Below, in pieces: positions 1 to 5,760 of a stretch of DNA of 6,727 nt (position 1 is the stretch's first letter; each line of letters opens with the position of its first letter). The notes under the pieces are model-generated. The model did no database searches and was not told the DNA's origin. It saw only the letters and a list, made by a program, of their open reading frames with translations. The stretch comes from Syntrophomonadaceae bacterium (GTDB lineage Bacteria > Bacillota_D > Dethiobacteria > DTU022): NCBI GenBank assembly GCA_003551865.1, contig PUNU01000179.1:1-6727 (forward strand). Direction: 5' to 3'. The translations under genes were made by a program, and so were the position numbers.

Positions 1-1
1 A

Positions 2-337
2 GGGTTGATGGGAGTGGCCATGCTGCTTTTTTTAAGCGGTCTGGGTTGGCCGGCCCTGGTTGCCGCGACGGTTGTTCTGGGTTTAAGCTACGGCAGCTTA
101 TACACCACCTATCCAACCATTGTAGCCCGGCTTTTTGGATTGGAGAACTTTGGGGTCCATTATGGTATTATTTTTACAGCTGTCGGGCTGGTCGGCGGAC
201 CGGGCCCGCTGGCAGCCGCTTACCTGGCCGATCTGACGGACAGTTATAATCCCACTTTTGTGCTGGGCCTGGCTGCCTCGATTATCTGCTTTTTGCTGGC
301 AATCAAGCTAAGTAAAAAAGCTGCGCCGGCTTTGTAA
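2..337 (+). CDS. MFS transporter, oxalate/formate antiporter-like, C-terminal part (5' end outside window)
   Basis: This is the last ~111 residues of a major facilitator superfamily permease; the frame is open to the window edge, so the start lies upstream. About four hydrophobic helices are visible, matching TM9-12 of a 12-TM carrier, and the chain ends in a short basic tail (KLSKKAAPAL). The segment with PTIVARLFGLENFGVHYG followed by a glycine-rich helix (FTAVGLVGGPGPLAA) resembles the oxalate/formate antiporter (OFA) subfamily, whose members move small organic anions across the cytoplasmic membrane. The substrate cannot be assigned from this fragment. It ends 19 nt before an IclR-type regulator, which suggests the two are co-transcribed and that the regulator may control uptake of the carrier's substrate. 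MFS identity is fairly sure; the OFA subfamily is likely but based on motif memory. Confidence 0.8.
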   Translation, partial: GLMGVAMLLFLSGLGWPALVAATVVLGLSYGSLYTTYPTIVARLFGLENFGVHYGIIFTAVGLVGGPGPLAAAYLADLTDSYNPTFVLGLAASIICFLLAIKLSKKAAPAL

Positions 338-356
338 AGGGGGGTTGGAAAGAATA

Positions 357-1160
357 ATGACAGAAGAAAATCTTTCTACCCGGGATAGCAGGCATGTCCA
401 ATCGCTTGAAAGGGCCCTGACCATTCTGGAAGTGATGGCCAGGCATGGGTCCCCGGCAACTGTGACCGAACTGGCTGAAAAAACCGGCTTAAAAGTGAGC
501 ACCGTCCACCGTTTGTTGGCCACCCTGTCCCACCGGGGCTACGTGGACCAGGAGGCCGACAGCAGTAAATATCGCTTAGGGCTGAAAATGCTGGAGATAG
601 CCAACGCGGTACTTTCTTTTTCCGATATCAGGTCTATAGTGCGCCCGTTTTTGGAGGAACTGGTTGAACGATGCAATGAAACGGCCAACCTTTCAATACT
701 GGACGATAGGGAAATTGTCTATATCGATCAGGTCGAATCGCACAACATAATTATTGTAAAGATGTTTGCCCAGGTAGGTAACCGCGGGCCCGTCCACTGT
801 ACTGCTTCGGGTAAAGTGCTGCTGGCTTACCTTCCCGAAGACAGGTTGAAGTATGTCCTTGAAAATATAGAGCTAAAGAAGTACACTGCTGAGACCATTA
901 CCAATCCGGATGATCTGAAAAAAGAACTGGCCCGGTCCCGGCAGGATGGCCATGCTTTCGATTTCGGTGAATTGGAAGAAAATGTGCGCTGTGTTGCCGC
1001 ACCGGTTTTTAACTATGAAGGCAAGGCCGCGGCCAGTATCAGCGTTTCAGGCCCCAGCAGCCGGATCACATCTCATTACCTAAAAAATGAACTGGCTGAA
1101 ACAGTTAAAGAAGTCGCCGGCAGGGCCTCGGCCCGGATGGGTTACAGCGGCAAGCAGTAA
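357..1160 (+). CDS. IclR-family transcriptional regulator
   Basis: A 267-residue protein of normal IclR length. Residues ~13-75 form the N-terminal winged helix-turn-helix, opening with the typical VQSLERALTILE; the recognition region is TVTELAEKTGLKVSTVHRLLATL (about 35-57, read in two parts), with wing residues KYRLG. Residues ~85-255 are the effector-binding domain, with the family features HCTASGKVLLAYLP and, near the C-terminus, a stretch equivalent to 'G.EEN.RCVAAPVF' then SISVSGPSSRI. IclR proteins bind DNA as dimers or tetramers and respond to small organic acids. I chose ATG 357, preceded by GGAAAG and a G-rich run at 336-344; an upstream in-frame TTG at 345 directly abuts the G-run and is unlikely. 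It follows the OFA-like transporter by 19 nt and is followed by a terminator, so it probably closes that operon. Family sure, ligand unknown. Confidence 0.93.
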   Translation: MTEENLSTRDSRHVQSLERALTILEVMARHGSPATVTELAEKTGLKVSTVHRLLATLSHRGYVDQEADSSKYRLGLKMLEIANAVLSFSDIRSIVRPFLEELVERCNETANLSILDDREIVYIDQVESHNIIIVKMFAQVGNRGPVHCTASGKVLLAYLPEDRLKYVLENIELKKYTAETITNPDDLKKELARSRQDGHAFDFGELEENVRCVAAPVFNYEGKAAASISVSGPSSRITSHYLKNELAETVKEVAGRASARMGYSGKQ

Positions 1161-1186
1161 TTTAACAATTGCTTGTTCCGGCACTG

Positions 1187-1212
1187 CGGGGGCTTCTGCC
1201 CCCGGCTGTTTT
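1187..1212 (+). terminator. Rho-independent terminator after the IclR gene
   Basis: A perfect 7-bp GC-rich stem CGGGGGC (1187-1193) / GCCCCCG (1198-1204) with a TTCT loop is followed by GCTGTTTT. It sits 26 nt after the IclR stop codon. The T-tract is short and starts 3 nt after the stem, so termination may be partial. Confidence 0.7.
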
Positions 1213-1230
1213 AAATTACTCCCCTACGAA

Positions 1231-1251
1231 CATTAAATAGCGTTTTTAATG
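1231..1251. promoter_or_regulatory. Small inverted repeat, possible operator upstream of the selenoprotein gene
   Basis: CATTAAA (1231-1237) and TTTAATG (1245-1251) form a perfect 7-bp inverted repeat with a 7-nt spacer, about 40 nt upstream of the predicted -35 box. The size and AT-rich palindromic form fit a repressor or activator site, but short AT-rich repeats arise easily by chance. No binding protein can be named. Confidence 0.25.
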
Positions 1252-1290
1252 CGGCAATAATTCCATGTTCAATAACCTTTGCCCGGTTTT

Positions 1291-1319
1291 TTGTATGGTA
1301 TTCTGCGATATGTTATGAT
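1291..1319 (+). promoter_or_regulatory. Predicted sigma-A-type extended -10 promoter
   Basis: TTGTAT (1291-1296) lies 17 nt before TATGAT (1314-1319), and the -10 box carries the extended TGn motif (1311-1313). The -35 matches consensus at only three of six positions, but the TGn motif and five-of-six -10 match compensate. It is about 55 nt upstream of the thioredoxin-CcdA start and would drive the downstream gene cluster. Confidence 0.5.
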
Positions 1320-1361
1320 AAAGTAGACTAAACGAAGAGAAAAAGTATCAATTTTTGCAAT

Positions 1362-1367
1362 GGAGGG
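1362..1367 (+). promoter_or_regulatory. Ribosome binding site that favours a TTG start at 1374
   Basis: GGAGGG directly abuts ATG 1368, which leaves no spacer, whereas the in-frame TTG at 1374 is 6 nt away, a normal Shine-Dalgarno distance. The ATG would add only two residues (Met-Ala), so the choice does not alter the mature architecture. Confidence 0.6.
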
Positions 1368-1373
1368 ATGGCA

Positions 1374-2603
1374 TTGAGCCGCAGAAACAAAATAATAATC
1401 ACATCCCTGGTTGGCTTGGCCGTTATTGCCGTTTTTTTACTTGGAAGAACCGATTTAACCGCACCATTTGAAGGAGAACGGACGGCAGCAATAGAAGTGG
1501 AAGACTCCGGGGAACTTGCTAACCCTGATGAAAAAGCAGCTCAAGAAGTTAGTCCCGCAGATGAACCTTTTTTGGCTTATCAAGAAGCGCTTGAAAAGAA
1601 CAAACCGGTTGTCCTCGAGTTTTATGCCCGCTGGTGAAGTGCCTGCGTTGCGATGGAGCCCGTGCTCTCGGCTCTAAAGGAACACTACGCAGGCAGGGCG
1701 GAGTTTATTGTGGCCGACTTGGACAACCCGGAAACAGAAAAACTTCTTGAAGAGTTTCCCGTTTTTTATATACCGGTGTTTTTCTTTGTTGATGCTGAGG
1801 GTGTGGTTCAGGCCGAGGAAGCCGGAGTTTTTAGTTTTGAAGAAATGAAGGATCGCATCGATCCCCTGGTTGAGGAAACCGGAAGCGGCGGGGAAGCTTC
1901 GCGCCTGGATCATTTTTTTGGTGAAGTACTGCCTGAAACGGTAGCCCGGAAATCACTGTCTGCTTTGGCCCTGATATTTCTGGGAGGCCTGATAACCAGC
2001 ATCAGCCCCTGTATCCTATCTATGGTGCCTTTAATGGTAAGTTATATAGGCGGTTATGAGCAGGAACCCCGTTCCAGGGGATTTATGCTTTCTTTTTCGT
2101 TTGTCAGCGGGTTGGCGGTCACTTTTGCTGTTTTGGGGTTCATTGCCGCCGCTTTTGGCCGGGTCTTCGGACAGGTCGGTGATTTTTGGTACTACCTGCT
2201 GGCGGGTGTGGCTATAATAATGGGATTGCAGCTGCTTGGAGCCTTGACTATTAACCTACCCGGATTGAAAAAGATTCCGGCAAAAAAAGCCCGGCCGGGT
2301 GGCACCCTGGTTATGGGGATGCTTTTTGGGCTGGTGGCTTCTCCCTGTGCCACTCCCGTGCTGGCGGTAATAATTACCTACGCTGCCGTACAGGCCGAAC
2401 CTTTTTACGGCAGTGGATTGCTTTTTATCTACGGTATGGGTCACGGTGTTCCCCTCCTGGCTGCAGGGACCTTTACCGGGATGGCCAAAAATTTGCCCAG
2501 GATCAGCCGTTACACCCATTACCTGAGCTATGTCAGTGGAGCTATTTTTATTCTTCTCGGTTTGATCCTGCTGGCCAGGTTAAGCTGGTATGCGGGAATA
2601 TAA
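1374..2603 (+). CDS. Selenocysteine-containing thioredoxin-CcdA/DsbD fusion protein (in-frame TGA at 1635-1637 read as Sec)
   Basis: Predicted 409-residue membrane thiol:disulfide reductase. The N-terminus (MSRRNK, then hydrophobic ~7-23) is a signal anchor, followed by an acidic linker (~24-60). Residues ~60-165 are a thioredoxin fold: a beta strand ending VVLEFYARW, active site W87-U88-S89-A90-C91, a helix, then the cis-proline loop at P134 (YIPVFFF). Residues ~197-405 form a multi-helix CcdA/DsbD domain with its two redox cysteines at C213 (ISPCILSMVP) and C325 (SPCATPVL). TGA 1635-1637 occupies precisely the nucleophilic cysteine position of WCxxC, and both sides stay in one frame and one domain. 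A stem-loop follows directly. By family knowledge, CcdA takes electrons from cytoplasmic thioredoxin and hands them to an outer thioredoxin domain; here that partner is fused and, unlike DsbD, placed N-terminally. A nonsense mutation or sequencing error in a TGC/TGT codon is the main alternative; a separate gene from ATG 1653 lacks an RBS and would cut the fold. No other cyt c maturation gene is present. Confidence 0.85.
1635..1637 (+). other. Recoded UGA: selenocysteine codon
   Basis: The codon is in frame between TGG (Trp) and AGT-GCC-TGC (Ser-Ala-Cys), producing W-U-S-A-C in a thioredoxin active site. Sec in place of the attacking cysteine of a CxxC motif is the classic pattern in bacterial redox selenoproteins. 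It is the only stop codon between 1374 and the TAA at 2601-2603. Confidence 0.83.
1640..1695 (+). promoter_or_regulatory. Bacterial SECIS-like stem-loop downstream of UGA
   Basis: A perfect 9-bp lower stem pairs TGCCTGCGT (1640-1648) with ACGCAGGCA (1687-1695), starting 2 nt after the UGA. Inside it, GGAGCC (1655-1660) pairs with GGCTCT (1670-1675, one G-U), with a 9-nt apical loop CGTGCTCTC whose second base is G. An alternative apical pairing is GGAGC/GCTCT (1655-1659/1664-1668) with loop CCGT. The apical loop starts ~23 nt after UGA, within the range I know for bacterial SECIS elements, which lie inside the coding region and bind SelB. Pairing was found by eye, not by energy calculation. 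Confidence 0.68.
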
Positions 2604-2642
2604 AAATGCACCGACCGAAAAGAGAGGAGTTGATTAACGGCA

Positions 2643-4343
2643 ATGGAAGTAAATATTGTTGTCGGAGGCGCTGCCGGGCAGGGCATGGAGACGGTCATGA
2701 ACCTGCTTGGCAAAGGTTTGGTCAGGGAAGGCTATGATATTATCTACACCAAGGATTATATGTCCAGGGTTAGAGGAGGCCATAATTTTTCCCGCCTGCG
2801 CATTGGTGCCGGAAGAACATGGAGCACCGTTGAACCGATCGATATCCTGGTTGCTTTAAACGAAGAAACCTTTAATCTGCACCGGCACAACCTGGTCCCG
2901 TCCGGGCGGATAATTTACGACCCGGACCAGTTTGAACCGTCCGATAAAGATGACCGGGCGGTGCCGGTGGAGCTGACCAAACTGGCCAAAGAAGCCGGTA
3001 ATAAAGTTATGGCCAACACGGTGGCAGTTGGGGCTATGCTGGTGCTGCTGGGCTTGGAAACCGCGGCCGTGGAACAGGTTTTAAGGGAGGTCTTTGCCGA
3101 AAAAGATGGCGTGGCTGAAAAAAATATCAACGCTTTAAAGTCGGGATATGAAAAGGCTGCACGTTTCTGCAGAGCCTGTTTTACCATGCCACCCAAGAAT
3201 GAGGGAGGTAAAAAACTGTTTATTGACGGCAATCAGGTCCTCGGTATGTCGGCCCTGGCGAGCGGCTGCCGCTTTATGTCCGCTTACCCGATGACTCCCT
3301 CTACCGGAATTATGAACTACCTGGCTGGAAAGAGTAATGAATACCCGGTAGTGGTGGAACAGGCCGAGGATGAAATAGCCGCTGTTAATATGGCTCTGGG
3401 TGCCTCCTATACCGGTGTGAGGGCCCTGACCGCCACCTCGGGTGGAGGATTTTCTTTGATGGTCGAAGGACTTTCACTGGCCGGCATGACAGAGAGCTCT
3501 CTGGTCATTATTATCGGCATGCGTCCCGGACCGGCAACCGGATTGCCCACCCGGACAGAACAGGGCGACCTGGGCTTCGTTATTAATGCCGGACATGGTG
3601 AGTTTCCGCGGGCCGTCTTGTGTGCCACCTCGCATGAAGACGCTTTTTACCGGCTCAACAAGGCATTTGAATTGGCTGATCGTTACCAGACGCCGGTGAT
3701 TTTTTTATCGGACCAGAATTTTGCCGATACCTACCGCAGTGTCGAACCGTTTGATTTTTCAAGGCTCGGTTACAACCGGGGACTGGCCGGTGAAGGTGAA
3801 TTTGAAAAGCCCTACAAGCGCTACCGCTTTAGTGAAGGAGGCATTTCACCACGGATCCTTCCGGGCCAATTCCCCGGAGAGGTGGTTCTTGTGGACAGCG
3901 ATGAACATGACGAAAACGGCAATATAATAGAAGACGCTGCAACTCGGCGGGCGATGGTCGAAAAGCGCCTGCGTAAGCTGGAGGCTCTGGCTGAAGAGAT
4001 CGATGAGCCCGACCTTTACGGTGATCCCCATCCCGAGCGTCTGCTGATTGGCTGGGGCTCCACTTACGGGGTCTTGCGCGAGGCGGTGGATGCTCTTTCG
4101 GCGGCGGGAATGAAAACTGCAATGCTCCACTTTAGTGACATCTTTCCTCTGCCGCAAAAGCGCATAAAAGAACTGCTCCCGGAAGTGCGGAAAAGCTACT
4201 GCGTGGAAAACAATGCTTCAGGGCAGTTGGCCGCCCTGATCCGCCGGGAAACGGGTTTTTCAATTGACGGGTTTATTAGAAAATACGACGGCCGGCCCTT
4301 TCTGGCACGCGAGATCGTGGAGGAGGTTGAAAAAGATGTTTAA
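2643..4343 (+). CDS. 2-oxoacid:ferredoxin oxidoreductase, fused gamma-alpha subunit
   Basis: A 566-residue subunit of a thiamine-diphosphate enzyme that oxidatively decarboxylates a 2-oxoacid to acyl-CoA and CO2, reducing ferredoxin, in the cytoplasm. Residues ~1-180 are the gamma domain (NIVVGGAAGQGMET, KDYMSRVRGGHNFSRLRI). Residues ~190-375 are the alpha pyrimidine-binding domain, with the YPMTPST motif (215-221), the VEQAEDEIAAVNMALGAS region including the TPP-contacting Glu, TATSGGGFSLM and GLPTRTEQGDL. Residues ~465-560 are the alpha C-terminal domain. The gamma-alpha fusion is known from two-subunit enzymes, often annotated KorA/2-oxoglutarate synthase, but the true substrate (2-oxoglutarate, pyruvate, branched or aryl 2-oxoacid) cannot be fixed. 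ATG 2643 is the only sensible start, since an in-frame stop lies at 2631; its RBS (GGAG, 2626-2629) is a rather long 13 nt away. It begins 39 nt after the selenoprotein and overlaps the beta gene by 8 nt. Confidence 0.93.
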   Translation: MEVNIVVGGAAGQGMETVMNLLGKGLVREGYDIIYTKDYMSRVRGGHNFSRLRIGAGRTWSTVEPIDILVALNEETFNLHRHNLVPSGRIIYDPDQFEPSDKDDRAVPVELTKLAKEAGNKVMANTVAVGAMLVLLGLETAAVEQVLREVFAEKDGVAEKNINALKSGYEKAARFCRACFTMPPKNEGGKKLFIDGNQVLGMSALASGCRFMSAYPMTPSTGIMNYLAGKSNEYPVVVEQAEDEIAAVNMALGASYTGVRALTATSGGGFSLMVEGLSLAGMTESSLVIIIGMRPGPATGLPTRTEQGDLGFVINAGHGEFPRAVLCATSHEDAFYRLNKAFELADRYQTPVIFLSDQNFADTYRSVEPFDFSRLGYNRGLAGEGEFEKPYKRYRFSEGGISPRILPGQFPGEVVLVDSDEHDENGNIIEDAATRRAMVEKRLRKLEALAEEIDEPDLYGDPHPERLLIGWGSTYGVLREAVDALSAAGMKTAMLHFSDIFPLPQKRIKELLPEVRKSYCVENNASGQLAALIRRETGFSIDGFIRKYDGRPFLAREIVEEVEKDV

Positions 4344-5184
4344 GGCGGAAGATTACCTGCTTGGAGAAACAGCCTGGTGTCCCGGCTGTGGAAATTTTGC
4401 CATACGTAAAGCCCTGGCTGAAGCACTTTTTGAACTGGGACTGGCTCCTCATGAAGTCTTGATCTGTTCCGGTATCGGGCAGGCGGCCAAGATGCCGCAC
4501 TACATCCGGGCAAACGGCTTCAACGGTTTACACGGCCGTGCCCTGCCACCCGCCCTGGGTGCCCGGGCGGCCAATAAAAATATGAAAGTAATCGTTGAAT
4601 CGGGCGACGGGGACAGCTACGGAGAAGGTGGCAATCACTTTATTCACAATATACGCCGCAACCCCGACATCGCTCATTTTGTACACGACAACCAGGTTTA
4701 CGGCCTGACCAAGGGACAGGCCAGCCCGACCAGCGAGCCGGGGATGAAAACTGCGGTTCAGGTGGAAGGGGTGTCGATTCCGGCCCTTAACCCCTTGATG
4801 GTAGCCCTGGTGCTGGGAGCGGGATTCGTAGCCCGCTGTTTCACCGGGGAAAAAGAGCATCTCAAAGAAACCATGATGGCGGCAATCGAATTTCCGGGTT
4901 ATGCTCTTGTCGATATTCTGCAGCCCTGTCCTTCTTTTAATCGTTTGAATACTTTCGGCTGGTATAAAAACAGGGTGTATTTTCCGGAAGTTAAAGATTC
5001 GCAGGATTGGGCCTCGGCACTGGAGCTGGCCGGCCGGTGGGGTGAGCAGATTCCCCTGGGGATTTTCTATAACCGGCCGAGGGCTACTTTTGAATCTTCG
5101 CTTGATGCCCTGGAGGGTGAGCCCCTGGTAAACCGGCCTTTCGATCCCCGCCGGGTGGCTGCTGTCCAGGATGAATTTCTCTAA
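4336..5184 (+). CDS. 2-oxoacid:ferredoxin oxidoreductase, beta subunit
   Basis: A 282-residue TPP-binding partner of the preceding gamma-alpha subunit. It carries CPGCG (15-19), the diphosphate/Mg motif GDGDSYGEGGNH (90-101), and YGLTKGQASPTS (122-133), the substrate-facing loop of 2-oxoacid:ferredoxin enzymes. Cluster ligands known from this family would be C15, C18, a Cys in 'GIGCS' and a C-terminal Cys (C198 in LQPCPSF). Here the GIGCS cysteine is replaced by Gln49 (SGIGQAAKMPHY), while C44 lies five residues earlier. ATG 4336 is chosen because AGGAGG at 4321-4326 is 9 nt upstream and the protein then begins at the usual place; the stop codon of the alpha gene lies inside it, indicating translational coupling. 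No fused or adjacent ferredoxin (delta) subunit is present, so a separate ferredoxin is expected as acceptor. Confidence 0.93.
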   Translation: MFKAEDYLLGETAWCPGCGNFAIRKALAEALFELGLAPHEVLICSGIGQAAKMPHYIRANGFNGLHGRALPPALGARAANKNMKVIVESGDGDSYGEGGNHFIHNIRRNPDIAHFVHDNQVYGLTKGQASPTSEPGMKTAVQVEGVSIPALNPLMVALVLGAGFVARCFTGEKEHLKETMMAAIEFPGYALVDILQPCPSFNRLNTFGWYKNRVYFPEVKDSQDWASALELAGRWGEQIPLGIFYNRPRATFESSLDALEGEPLVNRPFDPRRVAAVQDEFL

Positions 5185-5194
5185 GGGTGGTTGG

Positions 5195-5455
5195 ATGAAT
5201 AACAAGCAGTATGTCTGTGAAAAATGCGGAAAAAACCTGGAGGAAAAAGATACCTGTTTCCATGCCATTAGAGGGGGTTACTCGGCCGCCTATTTCCCAC
5301 TTTTTCATTTTGACCGGGTGCCGCTCTGCTTTGACTGCCGGGAGCGGCAGAAAAAGATAGACCGGTTTGAAAAGGTACTGGCCTTCCTGACCCTGGGCGT
5401 GGTCCTGTATTTCATGATCATGGGCATGATTTTTCTTTTCGGCCTGAGAGGTTAA
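5195..5455 (+). CDS. Small zinc-ribbon-like protein with C-terminal membrane helix, function unknown
   Basis: An 86-residue protein I do not recognise. Two CxxC pairs, C8-x2-C11 (CEKC) and C45-x2-C48 (CFDC), flank a segment of about 33 residues with C21, H23 and H38, which looks like a metal-binding zinc ribbon. Residues ~61-84 are strongly hydrophobic (VLAFLTLGVVLYFMIMGMIF) and form one membrane helix, after a charged stretch RERQKKIDRFEK. The protein is probably anchored with its N-terminal zinc domain in the cytoplasm, by the positive-inside rule. I prefer ATG 5195, 10 nt after the beta-subunit stop, with AAGGGTGG (5183-5190) upstream; ATG 5171 would add eight residues and overlap the beta gene. 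Tight linkage suggests co-expression with the oxidoreductase. The four cysteines could alternatively bind a redox cofactor. Confidence 0.75.
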   Translation: MNNKQYVCEKCGKNLEEKDTCFHAIRGGYSAAYFPLFHFDRVPLCFDCRERQKKIDRFEKVLAFLTLGVVLYFMIMGMIFLFGLRG

Positions 5456-5501
5456 GCCGTTTGCGGGTCACCTTTAAATAAAAATACATATGGAGGTCCT
5501 A

Positions 5502-5696
5502 ATGTTTTTTAAAACATTCGGCAGCAGGACTGTAAAAGAACTGCGGAAAAAACAAAGCCTGACCGCCCAGGAACTGGCGTTGATAGTCAAGGTAAACACC
5601 TCGATGATTAGAAAGGTAGACCATTTCAAGATTAAAGATGTTCCGGAACCGCTTAAAAGCAGGATCGAACCTGTATTAAGGGGGAGGGTCAAATAA
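5502..5696 (+). CDS. Short helix-turn-helix-like protein (XRE-type), putative
   Basis: A 64-residue basic protein. Residues ~10-40 (TVKELRKKQSLTAQELALIV, then KVNTSMIRKVDHF) resemble the first helices of a Cro/C1 (XRE) domain: LRKKQSLTAQELA as helix-turn and VNTSMIRKVD as recognition helix. The tail (IKDVPEPLKSRIEPVLRGRVK) is short and basic. It is shorter than a typical regulator and has only the HTH core, so it may act as a dimer or be a small DNA-binding accessory. ATG 5502 is chosen because GGAGG (5492-5496) precedes it by 5 nt; the in-frame ATG at 5490 overlaps the RBS. It lies 46 nt after the zinc-ribbon gene and 64 nt before the crotonase gene. Coding status is well supported by the RBS and length; HTH function is an inference. 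Confidence 0.68.
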   Translation: MFFKTFGSRTVKELRKKQSLTAQELALIVKVNTSMIRKVDHFKIKDVPEPLKSRIEPVLRGRVK

Positions 5697-5711
5697 TTTG
5701 CAGGAGTTAAG

Positions 5712-5741
5712 ATGGGCGGTGTGGAAAGTCACCATAGTTAA
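5712..5741 (+). other. Possible 9-codon micro-ORF ahead of the enoyl-CoA hydratase gene
   Basis: AGGAG (5702-5706) is followed 5 nt later by ATG and a nine-codon frame, MGGVESHHS, ending at TAA. It ends 19 nt before the crotonase start. It could be a leader peptide or a decayed start of a gene; such short frames also occur by chance. Confidence 0.22.
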
Positions 5742-5760
5742 AATATAAGGGGTGAATCAA

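Noticed and set aside
1368..1637. A pseudogene made by a nonsense mutation
   Set aside because: The only defect is TGA at the one position where Sec is chemically expected, the downstream frame is intact for 322 residues, and a SECIS-like hairpin follows. It remains the main alternative if sel genes are absent.
1653..2603. A separate CcdA-like gene starting at ATG 1653
   Set aside because: No ribosome binding site precedes it, and it would begin inside the thioredoxin active-site helix, cutting off the strand before it. The Sec readthrough model explains both halves.
3829..4157. Two overlapping minus-strand frames
   Set aside because: Both lie fully within the gamma-alpha subunit gene and have low-complexity, domain-free translations.
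4528..5268. Long minus-strand open frame of 246 codons
   Set aside because: It lies antisense to the well-supported beta-subunit gene, its translation has no recognisable domain, and no RBS was evident. It follows from codon bias of the + strand gene.
5461..5490. Possible promoter before the HTH-like gene (TTGCGG ... TACATA)
   Set aside because: The predicted transcript start would fall in or beyond the ribosome binding site, and the spacer is 18 nt with a poor -35.
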